The notes below the pieces were generated by a model. That model did no database searches and was not told the DNA's origin. It saw only the letters and a list, made by a program, of their open reading frames with translations. The translations under genes were made by a program, and so were the position numbers. DNA of 64,000 nucleotides. It comes from Adenophora triphylla var. japonica. Its lineage: Eukaryota > Streptophyta > Magnoliopsida > Asterales > Campanulaceae. This document shows, piece after piece, positions 41,979 through 53,427 of this stretch (positions within the stretch are counted from its first letter, which is position 1; every line of letters starts with the position of its first letter). The DNA lies in the NCBI GenBank assembly GCA_022495995.1, contig JAFEMH010001450.1, positions 124,001 to 188,000 on the forward strand, read 5' to 3'.

Positions 41979-44226
41979 TTACATATGATGTTTCCTAGGA
42001 TTCATGCTTTGAAAATAAGCTAAAATCTCATCATCACTAATAGTCATGAATACATCTCTTTTTACAAAAATTACCAAACGATCATTTAACCATTCATCCC
42101 CCATCTGAGACCTCAAGTCGCCCTTCACATGCTACATAGCTGAAAAAATCCGCTCAACACTTGCGGTTGCTACCGACAAAAGCAAAGCAAACTTCACAAG
42201 CTTATAAACCACACAGTAAGTCTCATTCTTTTTGGTTTCCACAAGTGTTGTTGAAAGATCAACAAGCCCTTTCAAATCTAAAAACGAGAATCTAACATAA
42301 CATCCATAATGTAATTAGCCAATTGATTGTGGATATATGATTCACATTCTTCCAAAAAATAATTGGGATACAATTGTATCATTCTCATCAATTTGTCCTC
42401 GTCAAAAGAAGCAAACAACGAGGAAGGACTCAAGCATGCTACACATTGTAATAGTTCGGTGCTTTTCACGTTAAACCTTTCATCAAATTTTTTCAATTGC
42501 ACATCTAAAATACTAAAAAAATAATCATTCTTGTAATGATGTAGATTAGTAACAAATGAACCTTGACGACGGGATTTCAACAAGTAAAAAGGTCCATCCA
42601 TGTCCGGCACATCAATGTCATGTCTCATACAAATTTTAACCACACTATTCAAGAGTACTTCCCATCCACTATCCCTCTTATGTTGAAGTCGCCGTTTGCC
42701 AATTGTGACAAGATTCAAAGCATTCAAGAGATCTTGCTCACGTCTTTGTAAAGCCAAATTCAAATCATGAGTAATCCCTAAAACATCAACCATCAAATAT
42801 AACATGAAAATAAAATGAAAATCATGTAACCCATTTGTCAAAGTGCTTGCTTGTCCGCGAACGTCACAAGAAACATCTTCAACAATTGTTTCAAGGACTT
42901 TAATTACCGGACCATACAAACTCATTATACTCGTAAGAGTCTTGTAATGCGACCCCCAACGAGTATCACCGGCCCTCGAAAGAGATGATTGTTGATTCAA
43001 ACCTCTACCGGTTTCCACCAAATCCTCCTCTATAATTTCGGCTGAATGAGCAAATTGTTTGTCTCGAAACAACTCTTGTATTTTGTTAGAACATCCAATT
43101 ATATTCACAACTTGATTAACTAACCTGAAAAAAGCACTCACATCAATATTACGCTTCACAGGCGCAACTAGTGCCAATTGAAGTTGATGAGCAAAAGAAT
43201 GAACACAAAATGCGGAAGGATTCTCATTTTGAATTAAAGTTCTTAATCCATTTTCACAACCACTCATATTGCTTGCTCCATCATACCCTTGACCTCTAAT
43301 CTTATACATACTCAACTTATTCTTAGTTAAAATGTCTTAAATTGCATTTTTAAGTGATATGGCATTTGTTTCTTTCACATGTTCTATCCTCAAAAGTCTA
43401 TTCACAACACCATCTTTGAAATCAACATAACGCACAACAAGCCCCATTTGTTCTTTCATAGAACAATCACCGGATTCATCGGCTAAAATAGTGAATACAT
43501 TATCCCCAATGTCTCTACAAATTTTTGAAGTGGTTAAAAAGGCACATGCCCTTGCAAGTTCTTTTTGAATAGCCGGAGAAGACATCTTACGACATCCATG
43601 TTGACCATGAACCTCTCTTAATTCACTTACATATTCAAGAAAATGACCTTGTTAAGAGAATTTTTGCCCTCGTCACGGCCCCGAAATGCTTGCCCACCCC
43701 TCAAAAGTAATCTAGTAGCTCTAAGTGATGTCTTCAAGTTCATTACATAATCATTATCTTCTTATTCCGTTTGTCTATTCATACATGTTCTAATACTTTG
43801 CTTATAGTTCATGAGAGTGATACATTTTGCTTTACTTGCTAGATGAAAATCACTTTTAGCATGTCTTTGAAGTGCCTCTCCAATTTTAGACCAACTCCTA
43901 AAACCATCATCTTTACCAACAAAAGTTTCACCACCATATTTACTCACATCTTTAAACAAATAGCATGGCAAACAAAACAAGGCATCTTTTGATTCACTAT
44001 ATTTCCAACCATTCTTTATATTGACTAAAATACTCATGACGAAATTTTCGCTTTTTACCTGAGATAAGAGTGGTTGGATATTCTGATGAAATTGATTGTT
44101 CCAGGCCTATGACAATGTACGTTCTTCTAACTCTTTCAACATCATCCGGATGAAAAATAGTGATTGCCTCCTTTCTCCCCGGATCACTTTGTAGTATCAC
44201 ATCTTCGCCTCGTAATCCTATTGTAT
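41979..44226 (-). pseudogene. hAT-B transposase, main part (TTF/MYM-type hAT)
   Basis: The protein cuts and pastes hAT ends. The minus-strand order is TIGLRGEDVILQSDPG and FHPDDVERVRRTYIVIG (lead), the TTF-type zinc part (WLEYSESKDALFCLPCYLFK in two frames; GEALQRHAKSDFHLASKAK), ILADESGDCSMKEQMGLV (first catalytic Asp), KIRGQGYDGASNMSG (second Asp), DTRWGSHYKTLTSI, and the dimerisation end FALLLSVATASVERIFSAM, supplying the Glu. A TAG follows that motif, then RSQMGDEWLNDRLVIFVKRD to TAA at 41979-41981. Frame changes occur near 42280, 43600-43760 and 44000. It resembles plant proteins annotated zinc finger MYM-type 1-like or TTF-type with HAT domain. The 5' exon is at 48798-48928. Confidence 0.9.
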
Positions 44227-44239
44227 CACTACAAGAAAG

Positions 44240-44535
44240 TTGGTTATTTACGACACTCATTTACGGCGGGTGATACGCGTCCGCCGTATATAATTAATAT
44301 ATACGGCGGAATACACAACTGTCGTATATAAGAAATATATACGGCGGTGTAAGCCGCCGTAAATACGTTGTATACGTACATTTGACATATACGTATATGA
44401 GATTGATGTTATATACGACGGTATATTAGTATCCGCCGTAAATAGTTAAGTATATTCGGCGGTTGACACGCGTCCGCCGTAAATAGTGCACAATATTTAC
44501 GGCGGCGTATAATATCCGCCGTATATAGTAATAAA
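44240..44535. repeat. CACTA-1 left subterminal repeats
   Basis: TACGGCGG and CCGCCGTA alternate about every 15-40 bp (TTTACGGCGGGTGATACGCG, GTCCGCCGTATATAATTAAT, and so on), making many small hairpins with TATATACGGCGG. These are the expected binding sites for a TNPA-type protein. Confidence 0.88.
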
Positions 44536-45846
44536 TAACGGGAACCCAAATTTCCAACTCTCAGTTTCGCGCAAAAACCATCTCTCTTCTATCCTCTAGG
44601 GCAATCCAACAATCCCCTTCCTAGCTCTAGCTCCGTTCTCTCTCTCTTCTCTCCCCAAATCGGCGTTCCCTCTCTCTCCGTTCACCGCCACCAACAACGC
44701 CCGAAATCGCCTCGCCGGAATTCTTAAAGTTCGATTTCTCCGGTCTTCCTCTCTCTCTAATCACATCGGCTCCAAAACCTAGCGACGTGTTTTCTTAGAT
44801 CAACAATGAATCAGCAGGTATACATTTCTTTCCCCCTTTTCTGATTTACTTTTAATTTTTTTCTGTTGCTACTGTTGTTGGTGTTGTTGCTGTGTTGTTG
44901 CTGTTACTGTTGTTGCTGTTGTTGTTGTTGTTGCTGTCACTGGTACTACTGTTGTTGTTGTTGACTGTAATTGAAGCAAATTGCTAGTTTACATAGTTAT
45001 AATTTTGATTTCAATTTTAGTATTCTGTACCTTCGATGGGGTCGGGATTGCTTTTTGTGCCACTGAACTTATGGTTTTTGTTAAGTAGAACTGGTTAAAA
45101 TGTTTGATGTTATTCGTGTTTGAATGTTCTTACTTTTAACTTGTTTCCATAGTCTGTTTGTGCTTCACTCACTTTCCGGTTCAGGTTTCATGTCTAGGAA
45201 ACATTTTATGTGATTAGTTCCTGCATTTCCTATTTCATTTTGGGTTTGTTATACTCCCAAAAGGGCCCCTTCTGGGGGGTCGCTCGGGATAGCGGCCCAA
45301 AAGCTATGGAACTTGGGTGTGGGTCGTTTGTCGAAATGGTCTGGCCTTTTTTTATTAAATATTCAATCAAATGTGATACGATGGGATAGAATGCAATAGT
45401 ACTGGAAGGATTCCTCTTTAGATAATAGGTACTGTAACTGTAACTGGTATTCTTGTGATCGGTTTACTAGGTATTTTCTTTTATAGTTCCTATTCTAGAT
45501 TAGGTTCATCCTTGTAGTAATCATATAGCTAGTCATTGGATTTGAAATCATCCCTTAATGCTACTACATGAATCATTTATATCACGTTACATATTATTAG
45601 CTTCTCAATTAGGGGGGGGGGGCTTGCGAGAGAGAACGAATGAATGTTGTCATGGGGTTATACTATATCATGGGCCCAAGCTCGACTAATAGGCTAGGCT
45701 CCAACAATGTATATTATCTATATCGAGCCAAAAGTTGTACATATATAGACTATGTTTGTTTATGAGTTTATTTTTATTCTAAAATTTGTGTCTCTCGGTC
45801 TTATATATAGGTTGTATTTTAACATTAAAAATATCAAGTCATATAT
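44536..45846 (+). other. CACTA-1 5' leader and long intron with GTT/CTG microsatellite
   Basis: ATGAATCAGCAG followed by a donor-like GTATACATTT occurs at 44807-44828, also present as CAATCAGGTATACATTT in CACTA-2. A (GTT/GCT)n microsatellite runs at 44865-44965. The last 260 bp (45590-45846) are nearly identical to 60395-60644 of CACTA-2. Non-coding apart from the short first exon. Confidence 0.65.
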
Positions 45847-46200
45847 GGACAAAAGTTGGATTGATTTGGGTAATCGGATTTCAAATGAGTATATGTCTGG
45901 GGTTGACAACTTTCTCGATTTTGCATTCTCAAAAAAGTCTATTGGTGTTAAAGAAATATATTGTCCTTGTAAAAAATTCGCAAATCGTTACCAAAAAGAC
46001 CGTGCAACCATGAAATCACATTGTATTGAAGTGGGATTTCAAAAAGATTACAAGAATTGGACTAGGCACGGGGAAGAGTACATTTCGGCGTATAAGAATG
46101 ATAATAATGATAGGACAACTGAAGATGGCATTGAAATTTAATTGGGCGTGCAAGATTGTATGAGGCGAATGGTACATGAAGGGATGGGTATGCCGGATAG
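45847..46200 (+). pseudogene. CACTA-1 TNP2 remnant (transposase-associated zinc domain only)
   Basis: ATG at 45847: MDKSWIDLGNRISNEYMSG, VDNFLDFAFSKKSIGV, IYCPCKKFANRYQKDR, GFQKDYKNWTRHGEEY. One Cys of the CxCKKC zinc motif is Phe (CPCKKF) where CACTA-2 keeps Cys. TAA at 46139-46141 replaces a Glu codon (GAA in CACTA-2 at the same point). Similarity to CACTA-2 continues to GMGMPDS at about 46200 and then ends: roughly 2.8 kb of transposase is deleted and the TNPA-side intron follows. It cannot encode a transposase, so the element is non-autonomous. Confidence 0.9.
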
Positions 46201-46362
46201 TATATTTATCCGTTGATTCTCATCCTGTTTGACATGCATGATCATTATAATTTTCATGTAGCGGAGTATTGAATCCATTATTGCATGTATGGATTGTTAA
46301 ATTGTGTTTGTATTGAATTCATTATTTCAACTCATTGTTTTATGAAGTTTTTTTTTTGCCAG

Positions 46363-47916
46363 ATATGCCGGCAAGAAAGGAATTAACAGGTGAGGTCTCA
46401 AAAAATAAAGGAAGAGGGCTGGAAAAATCAACAAAAAAATGGGGTAAAGAAAAATTAAATATAATATGGAATGAATATGGACAGCCCGTTGGTGGGGAAC
46501 AGGCAAAACTAGCTACTCAGCTAGGACATTTTGTTAGAAATGGGGAACATTTCCCATTAACTAGAGAGTGGCCTTAGATGGAGCGTGCAGTTATAGATGC
46601 CATATGGAGAGACGTTCTAGTGAGTTGTAATCCATATTCCTTACATAAATCTCTAGTAAGTATTCAAAAGTCTTATGATTCTCTAATAATTATTCTTTTT
46701 CTTTGTTGAATTGTGTATATAGGATAATACCAATGCGCCTCCGGAGTATTACTCAGTTATGAATCTAGCTCTCAATAAACAATGGCGTGACTGGAAATAT
46801 CAGGTGAGACAAGCATATAATAAGTATGCAACAGACGACTTTATTTACATGTAATATGTATTTGTTTAGATCTCATTTTCTTACTATACAATTTTACTCA
46901 CATTTATGATTATGACTTTGTAATATGAAAATGTCAGGTGAAATGTATGTATAATAGGTATGAATCCGACGAGGACGCATTGGCTCACCCACCCCATGCG
47001 TGCGTTGCGAATCAATGGGCTGAACTTGTTGCAATGTGGGGTACAGATAAGGCTCGGGTATATTTCAAATTAATCTCAATCTATTATCGTGAATGTCTTA
47101 TATAAGTAGTCAAATTAATACTAATATTATCTTCTTTTTTCCAGGAATTATCACTAATAACTCAAGCAAATCGAGGAAAGCAAGAGTGCTTGAACAGGAC
47201 TGGAAAAAAGTCCCATCCCTCTATCATAAAAGAGGTTTATCATCGTTCAATTTAGTTCTCAGTTGTCAATTAATGTTTCTTTTTGTATCGTATATAAATA
47301 TATTTTTTTTTGGTCAAATGATTCCATTATAAATGGTAGAGAGGAGAAGAGGGATTACCAACTGATCGCGTAAGCTTGTTCATAGCTACGCGCACGGACA
47401 AAAGTGGTCAGGCTGCAGATGATACCACCTCTCGTATGATCGTTAGTTAATGTTTCAACCTTTTCTGTTTCAGTTTTGTTCTTGTATAGAATACTTTTTT
47501 CATTTCTAACTTCATTTTCATAATATTAATTAAAGTTAAAACAATTATATTGAACATGTTTTTTTTGTTACAATTAACGTTAAATGATGCAATTGAAGAG
47601 CTACCAGAGGAGGAACAAAACTCTCCCAGCAAGCGAACAGATATTCACAAATTTGATGGGAAATGATGACCATGGGAGAGTGCACTGTATGGGAGGCGGT
47701 CTTACCTAAACTAGGGTGTTTGGTAAAGCCTCGACTTCTCAAAGCGCTTCTGCAACCCGTATTGCTGAACTTGAGGAGACGGTGTCATCCCTCAAAACAG
47801 ATATTCAAAAGCAACTTGAGGATCAACGCCAACAGATCACATCATATTTTCAAAAGCAACTAGAAGATTTGAAACGTTGTTTTATGGAACAACGTGGAAA
47901 TGGCAGTAATGAATAG
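46363..47916 (+). pseudogene. CACTA-1 TNPA-like gene (Transposase_24 / Ptta-En-Spm type), multi-exon
   Basis: The predicted protein binds subterminal repeats. Exons inferred from splice-like borders: 46363-46620 (MPARKELTGEVSKNKGRGL, IIWNEYGQPVGGEQAKLATQ, with TAG at 46575-46577), 46723-46803 (APPEYYSVMNLALNKQWRDW), 46938-47057 (VKCMYNRYESDEDALAHPP), 47145-47234 (SLITQANRGKQECLNRTG), about 47342-47440 (LPTDRVSLFIATRTDKSG), and a last exon from about 47582 with NLMGNDDHGRVHCMGGGLT and a coiled coil (RIAELEETVSSLKTDIQKQL, DLKRCFMEQRG) to TAG 47914-47916. A frameshift in the last exon and two stops disable it. Exon order and motifs match plant Transposase_24 proteins. Confidence 0.78.
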
Positions 47917-48174
47917 GCGGTGGTATGTGTTGTGGATTGTAAACATTGATTGAGTTTTGGATACATTCAACTATCTTTTTTGTGTTAATGCTTATTATGT
48001 TGATATTTTGTTGTATATACATTTACGAAGTCTAGTTATTTTATATACAGGTTGAGTTTGGTTTCTGCGGGTGTATTTTTGGTTATATACAGGTTGCATT
48101 TGTGTGTGTATAGGTTGAATTTGGTTTTTGCGGGTGTATTTTTGGAGAAAGTGAATTATATAGAGCTGGCTGGG

Positions 48175-48781
48175 AAAAAAATATATAGTTATTTACGGCG
48201 GTTTCAAAAATCCGCCGTAAGTAGTCCATTAGACGACTCGTGCCCAAAGGGGGACGAGGGAATCTGGGTGGAGTGCAAATGGGACGACTCGCACCCTGTT
48301 GGACGACTCGTCTCATAACTAGTCATTTACGGCGGAACCCTACATCCGCCGTATATAAGCATAATGGACGACTCGTCCCCAAAGGGGGACGAGGGAATGC
48401 TGGTGGGTGTCAAATGGGACGACTCGTGCTATACTGGACGACTCGTCTATTATATACGGCGGTGTATATCCGCCGTATATAATTTTCATTATATACGGCG
48501 GTTATACACCGCCGTAAAAAGCTTCCTCAAATACGCCTGTTATACATACAGTGTATTTGTATTTAATTATATACGGCGGTCCATAAGCCGCCGTATTTAT
48601 ACTCAATTATACGGTTGTATATCCGCCGTATATAGTATTTACGGCGGGATATCCGTCGTATATAGTATATACGGCGATGCTTTATACGGTGCATTATATA
48701 CGACGGATTGTCCGCCGTATATAGCATATACGGTGGGGCGCGTTCTATATACGGCGGTTAAAATCCGCCGTAAATAAGCCT
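48175..48781. repeat. CACTA-1 right subterminal repeats with interleaved GACGACTCG repeats
   Basis: TACGGCGG / CCGCCGTA motifs recur as at the left end. Two copies of a roughly 95-bp block with GACGACTCGTCCCCAAAGGG, GGGACGAGGGAAT and GGACGACTCGTCT lie at about 48232-48320 and 48364-48452, not seen at the left end. The 137-aa frame at 48364 is repeat-derived. Confidence 0.85.
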
Positions 48782-48797
48782 GTTTCCTGTAGTGTAT

Positions 48798-48928
48798 GTT
48801 GAGATTTAATTGAAGCACTAGTAGGTTGTGGTCCTTGTGTATCTTCAACAACTACCTCTTCTTGAGCAATTGGAACACTAGTGCTTGCTTTATTTTTCGG
48901 AGTCGGCGTAAAGAACCGATCCAACCTA
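48798..48928 (-). pseudogene. hAT-B transposase, 5' exon portion separated by CACTA-1
   Basis: The minus strand reads LDRFFTPTPKNKAS, then VPIAQEEVVVEDTQGPQP and SASIKSQH, ending at the TAT duplication. It continues in frame at 44226. The upstream border TAATAG|GTTGG looks like a splice acceptor, so an earlier short exon is likely. It is acidic and Ser/Pro-rich, as is usual before the TTF domain. Confidence 0.82.
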
Positions 48929-49384
48929 TTACCATGTTATCAAAAATCCAATTAAGCTAAGTTTATAGAATTTAGAACAAACTCATTATAACAAGGCTTA
49001 TACAGTAGAAAGAAAAAATCAAGAAAATTAAAGCAATTTAAATTTCTAGGGTTTACGGTTAACCTTTGATTCAAGAAATTCTTCTTGATTTTTTTGAGGG
49101 GGTTGCGGAGGGGGGGTTTGGTTCACCCATTCTATGGTACCGGAGAGATCGGCGGCGGGGAGGGAGGCAGCGGTGGAGGCTACCAGAGTGCCGGTGAAGT
49201 CAAGGAGTCAAGGAGGGAGGAGACACAGGAAGGAGTAACGGAGGGCTTCTTGTTTTTTTTCTGTCTCTGATCTTTAGAGCGGCGTTCCAAATTATCTATT
49301 AATCCTTTTTTTCCTAAGCAAAAACGACGTCGTTTTGTAAAAAAAAAATTTGGTGGTGCAGGTGCACCATCAAGCACACAGTGA
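48929..49384 (-). other. hAT-B 5' region
   Basis: Probable intron, first exon and leader of the hAT-B transposase on the minus strand. The plus-strand G-rich patch at 49090-49260 (CGGCGGGGAGGGAGG) is the inverse of a CT-rich leader. AAAACGACGTCGTTTT at about 49320 is a perfect 16-bp palindrome. No exon is confidently assigned. Confidence 0.5.
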
Positions 49385-49404
49385 GATCCGCCCCTGCAGA
49401 TGAT

Positions 49405-49583
49405 ACACGATGAAAATTGCATAAAAAATTGTATAAATTGACTATTATTTAATAACAAATAAGCGCAGAATGTTTTGTTAATCATTTTTCTTTATTTCAT
49501 CATATTGTTGTTGGTAATACAGAAGGAAAATTACAGAAACATAACAATACAAAAATAATCTAGAAATACGAAAGAAGGCTTAA
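49405..49583. other. Short spacer between hAT-B and Copia-B
   Basis: AT-rich; nothing recognised. Confidence 0.6.
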
Positions 49584-50728
49584 TGTTGTTGTTGCACGAG
49601 CCCAATGCTAATCACTGTTTCCTTAAGACATATTCGTCCCCTCACCGATTATGCTTGAGTTTTGGTGGAACGCTTGTCTCCCAGGATAAAATGTGCGGAC
49701 CGGGGGCACTTTGCACCTAAGTATCCCGGCAAACTGAAATGCGCTTGGACAGTATCACCTCTTATATTCTATGTATACAAGGAGGCCAAAGGAAATGAAG
49801 AACAATATGCTGCAAAGAAATGGAGGAGGATTGCTTTCTCTAGTGTGTCAACAACTGTTATGAAATCTCCAATTTATAGATGTCCAAGATCAAAGAATCA
49901 AAACAGAAAGCTGCCATTTAATCCGTATTAAGCTCCCATTAATCCGAAATTAAAACAGACATTAATTCGAAATTAAACACATTTCGATATCAGTTTTGAA
50001 TGGTCTCAGCTGTTACATATTTTGAAATCAAAAAGATATTATTGCTCATTTATTTTGATTTACAAAATCAAAATAAATCACTTTCCAGGAATTGCTCTAC
50101 GAGCATACCCGTCCGTAAACTAGCCCATATGTCCAAAAGATTTGCTTGGGCGAGTCACTGAAAGCGTTGCTAGGCCGAGCAACCAGCCAATGCTCGGGCG
50201 AGACTTTATTTTGATTTTCAAAACCAAAATAATAACAGAAGGTGGGGTTGTCTGCGTAGGCAAATTCGGTGCTACATTCGTGTCCGCAGGAGGCGCACAT
50301 GAACGAGTACGCACCTCGCAAGCCAAATTGGAAACTTGATTTGCACCCCCCTGCGCGAGAGAGAACATCTATGCTACATAATCTTGAACACTACTCTAAT
50401 GCCCAAGTCTTTATACTAGCAACAAGTTCATTTTCTTTCCAATGTGGGATAACTCCACTTTTCTTTTTTCCTTTGAGCATTTATATCTCATCCAATGTGG
50501 GATAACTTCATTTTCTGTCCAATGTCGAATAACTCAATTTTTCCCTTTCCAACCCACTTACTTTGAACATTCATATCTCATCCATCTAACAACCATTTTG
50601 GATAAATAAATATTTGATTTCTTGTTTTCATGGAGTAGAACAGAAACTCATAAACAATTTAGTAATTTGACAAAATTACCCTTTAGGAAATAATCCATAT
50701 TTTTCTTCAAAATACACTATTTTCAACA
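49584..50728 (-). repeat. Copia-B 3' LTR (about 1.15 kb)
   Basis: The minus strand starts TGTTGAAAATAGTG at 50728, right after TCATGTGGTGGATTG, and ends CGTGCAACAACAACA. Because of that triplet repeat the exact end may be 49584, 49587 or 49590. TATA box CATCTATAAATTGG lies on the minus strand near 49875-49888. Three spaced CCAATGTGGGATAACT-like motifs (plus strand, 50440-50530) and CAAAATAAA inverted pairs (50200-50230, 50050-50080) are present. Confidence 0.82.
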
Positions 50729-51234
50729 ATCCACCACATGATGGAAATTTATGAGGATAGGTGATAAAGTCCGACAAATCAAACCCGCATAGGATAGGTA
50801 GGGTCCGCCCTTTGAACCTTTTGTAAAATATATTTATTCTACTCGCTAATCGCAGACAAGATGTCCTTGAACCGCTAGCTTTTTGTGTAGCCAATCATAT
50901 ACTTTACACATGTATCTCCCTAACACAATTCAGCTCTTATAGCTCTGTCCATTAATGGCCCTGGAACACAATGCCTGGTTCTGTGGGAAGGTCTAAGAAT
51001 TGAGCCTCACACAATTCTCCTCGAAGCGGCCTCTACTTCTTTCTCACATAGGTGATTCTTTTAAGTAACCCGTTTTACTTCGCATAAGAATCATTAAAAG
51101 CCATAGGCTTAACCTCATTCATCTCGGGATGTCACTTTAAGGAATGGGTATGGGGTTGACCCCCACAGTGACTCTACAAGTCTTTTAACAGTTAGGTTGT
51201 CCCTTTGAACCTAGATCTTGGGATCTCCAGTCAG
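50729..51234 (-). other. Copia-B 3' spacer and polypurine tract
   Basis: Non-coding sequence from the pol stop to the LTR. The purine-rich stretch next to the LTR is CATGTGGTGGATTG (minus strand), a weaker polypurine tract than in Copia-A. Confidence 0.6.
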
Positions 51235-51741
51235 CTAGGTTGGGTTTTCCGCTGTGGTTAACATCTCAAGAAGCTTTAATCCTATTCCCAATGTCAACTT
51301 TGCAACTATCTCTTTACTTAACCCTTTGGTTAGCAGATCCGCCAAATTATCTTTTGACCTTACATAGTCAATAAATATGGTGCCAGTTGCAATTAGTTGT
51401 TTAATGGTATTATGTCTTCGACATATATGTCTAGACTTACCATTATACATATGACTTTGTGCCCTACCAATCGCAGATTGGCTATCGCAATGTATACAAA
51501 TCGCTGACACGGGCTTTTCCCATCTTGAAATATCTTCTAGAAATTGGCGTAGCCATTCGGCTTCTTCACCACATTTATCTAATGCTATAAACCAAGATTC
51601 CATGGTTGATCGGGCTATAACAGTTTGCTTAGAAGATTTACAGGATATAGCTGCACCTGCTAATGTGAATAAATATCCACTTGTAGACATTGAGTCTTTG
51701 ATATCTGATATCCAATTAGCATCACTATATCCTTCTATCAC
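51235..51741 (-). pseudogene. Copia-B RNase H domain
   Basis: The minus-strand frame reads [18 protein letters not shown] (Asp of the RNase H site), [40 protein letters not shown] (Glu), [15 protein letters not shown] (Asp) and [20 protein letters not shown], ending at 51235. This is the standard C-terminal end of Copia pol. The family pattern RSTxEAE is RSTMESW here. The domain is complete in itself but follows a broken RT frame. Confidence 0.9.
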
Positions 51742-52896
51742 CGCTGGATGTCTAGTGTAATGTAATCCAAAATCACGAGTATATATTAAGTACCTTAGTA
51801 CTCTTACTATACCCTTCCAATGATTTGTTCCAGATTACTTGCATCGCCTTAATTCGCTAACGGTATAAGCAATATCCGGCCTAGTACAAATCATCAAATA
51901 CATTAGACTTCCAATAATTCTCGAATACTCTAATTGATGCACCGGTACATCTCTATTCTTTGAAAGATGAAGAATTGGGTCAATTTGAGTACTCGCTATT
52001 CCATTGTCATCCTTGCTAAATTTCTCAAGAATTTTATCCACATAATGAGATTGACTTAGTACAAGTCCATTGGGTATTCTAGAAATTTTAACTCCAAGGA
52101 TTACGTCCGCAATGCCCATATCTTTCATGTCAAACTTTGAATTCAACATGTCTTTCGTGGATTTAATCATCTTATCACAACTCCCTATGATATGCATGTC
52201 GTCAACGTAAAGACACAAAATGACATAGCCATTTTCCGTGGTTTTAGTATAGACACATTTGTCACACCCATTTATTTTAAATCCACTTTGCATCATGGCA
52301 TTATCAAACTTTTGATGCCATTGTTTTGGTGCTTGTTTCAAGCCATATAATGATTTTACTAATTCTCACACCTTATTTTCTTGTCCATGCGCAACAAACC
52401 CTCAAAGTTGTTCCATGTAAATCTTCTCTTCTAAATCTCCATTTAGAAAAACTGTTTTTACATCCATTTGATGTATTTCATCATTCCTCAACGTGGCAAT
52501 TGCAAGTACAACTCTTATTGACGTTATTCTCGTAATGGGAGAATACGTGTCAAAATAGTCTAGGCCTTCCTTTTGTCTGTAACCTTTAATTACAAGTCGG
52601 GCCTTATACTTATCAATTGTTCCGTCCGCCTTCATTTTTCTTTTGAAAATCCACTTGTATCCTAGTGGTTTGCTTCCCGGAGGAAGGTCCACTAATTTCC
52701 ACGTGTGATTTTGCAGAATGGAATCAATTTCACTTTTAATTGCTTCCTTCCACAAAGGTCCTTCCGAAGAGCTAACGGCTTCTTTGTAACTTTGTGGTTC
52801 ACTTTCTACCATATAGGTTAGAAATTTCGGACCATGGTATTTTTCTACCCTAGCTCTTTTGCTCCGTTGAGGTTCCACCTCTTCTTTTTTCTTCAC
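51742..52896 (-). pseudogene. Copia-B reverse transcriptase
   Basis: The minus strand from 52896 reads ESEPQSYKEAVSSSEGPLWK, KWIFKRKMKADGTIDKYKAR, KGYRQKEGLDYFDTYSPITR, IHQMDVKTVFLNGDLEEKIY (family pattern QMDVKTAFLNGDLEEEIY), then a stop or shift near 52400. After that come KSLYGLKQAPKQWHQKFD, YVILCLYVDDMHIIGS (catalytic YVDD), VKISRIPNGLVLSQSHYVDK, GSLMYLMICTRPDIAYTVSE. TAA near 51835 and a short gap break it again before RNase H. All main RT blocks are present in order. Confidence 0.9.
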
Positions 52897-53427
52897 TTTT
52901 ATCTTGAACGTGTTCTTCTTCTATTGAATCTATAACCGTAGTCGATGAGCTTGCCTCATTTCTTGACTTACACGGGAATATATTCTCAAAGAAAGACACG
53001 TTTGTAGATTTCATTATAGTATTTTTGTGTATAGCTTCAATTTTTGAATCATACACAAGAAATCTATAAGCACTACTATTATGTGCATATCTAATAAATA
53101 TGCAATCAATAGTTTTAGGTCCAATCTTCACCTATTTAGGTGGAGGTATGGCTACCTTTGCAAGACACCCCCACACTCTCAAGTATTTGTAACTTGGCAC
53201 TCTTCCATGCCATAGTTCATAAGGATTTTTGTCGTGTTTCTTTCGGGGTATTTTATTTAACACGTAGTTAGCCGACAACACGGCTTCCCCCACATGTTAT
53301 CCGATAATCCCGAACTCAATAACATGGCATTCATCATTTCTTTTAATGTCCGATTTTTCCTTTCGGCAACACCGTTTTGTTGGGGTGTATAAGGTGCCGA
53401 GGTTGTATGTTTAATTTCATTTTGAGC
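52897..53427 (-). pseudogene. Copia-B integrase C-terminal part, frameshifted
   Basis: After TAA at 53428-53430 the minus strand continues as AQNEIKHTTSAPYTPQQNGV and AERKNRTLKEMMNAMLLSS (integrase Glu region), then shifts frame repeatedly. IGPKTIDCIFIRYAHNSSAY (53060-53125) is the GKLxxKxxxxxFLGY-like C-terminal block. Confidence 0.8.

Larger units (their letters stand above)
44227..48794 (+). mobile_element. CACTA-1: CACTA transposon inside hAT-B, perfect TAT duplication
   Basis: The left end is CACTACAAGAAAG (44227) and the right end inverts to CACTACAGGAAAC (48782-48794). TAT lies on both sides (44224-44226, 48795-48797). Subterminal regions are dense in TACGGCGG / CCGCCGTA. Coding remains on the plus strand: a truncated TNP2 start and a TNPA-like gene. 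Excising the element and one TAT rejoins the hAT-B frame exactly (IKSQH to TIGLRG). It belongs to the same family as CACTA-2 at 59059. Confidence 0.95.
41844..49396 (-). mobile_element. hAT-B: hAT transposon with perfect 8-bp duplication, host of CACTA-1
   Basis: Terminal repeats CAGTGGCGGATC (41844-41855) and, inverted, CAGGGGCGGATC (49385-49396) differ at one base. The flanks CAGATGAT (41836-41843 and 49397-49404) are identical. The transposase is on the minus strand and is split by CACTA-1. Without that 4568-bp insert and its 3-bp duplication the element would be about 3.0 kb, a usual size for an autonomous hAT. Confidence 0.95.

Noticed and set aside
48083..48851. Frames of 137 and 77-80 aa rich in YIRR / Tyr-Ile
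   Set aside because: Translations of CACTA subterminal repeats (TATATACGGCGG).
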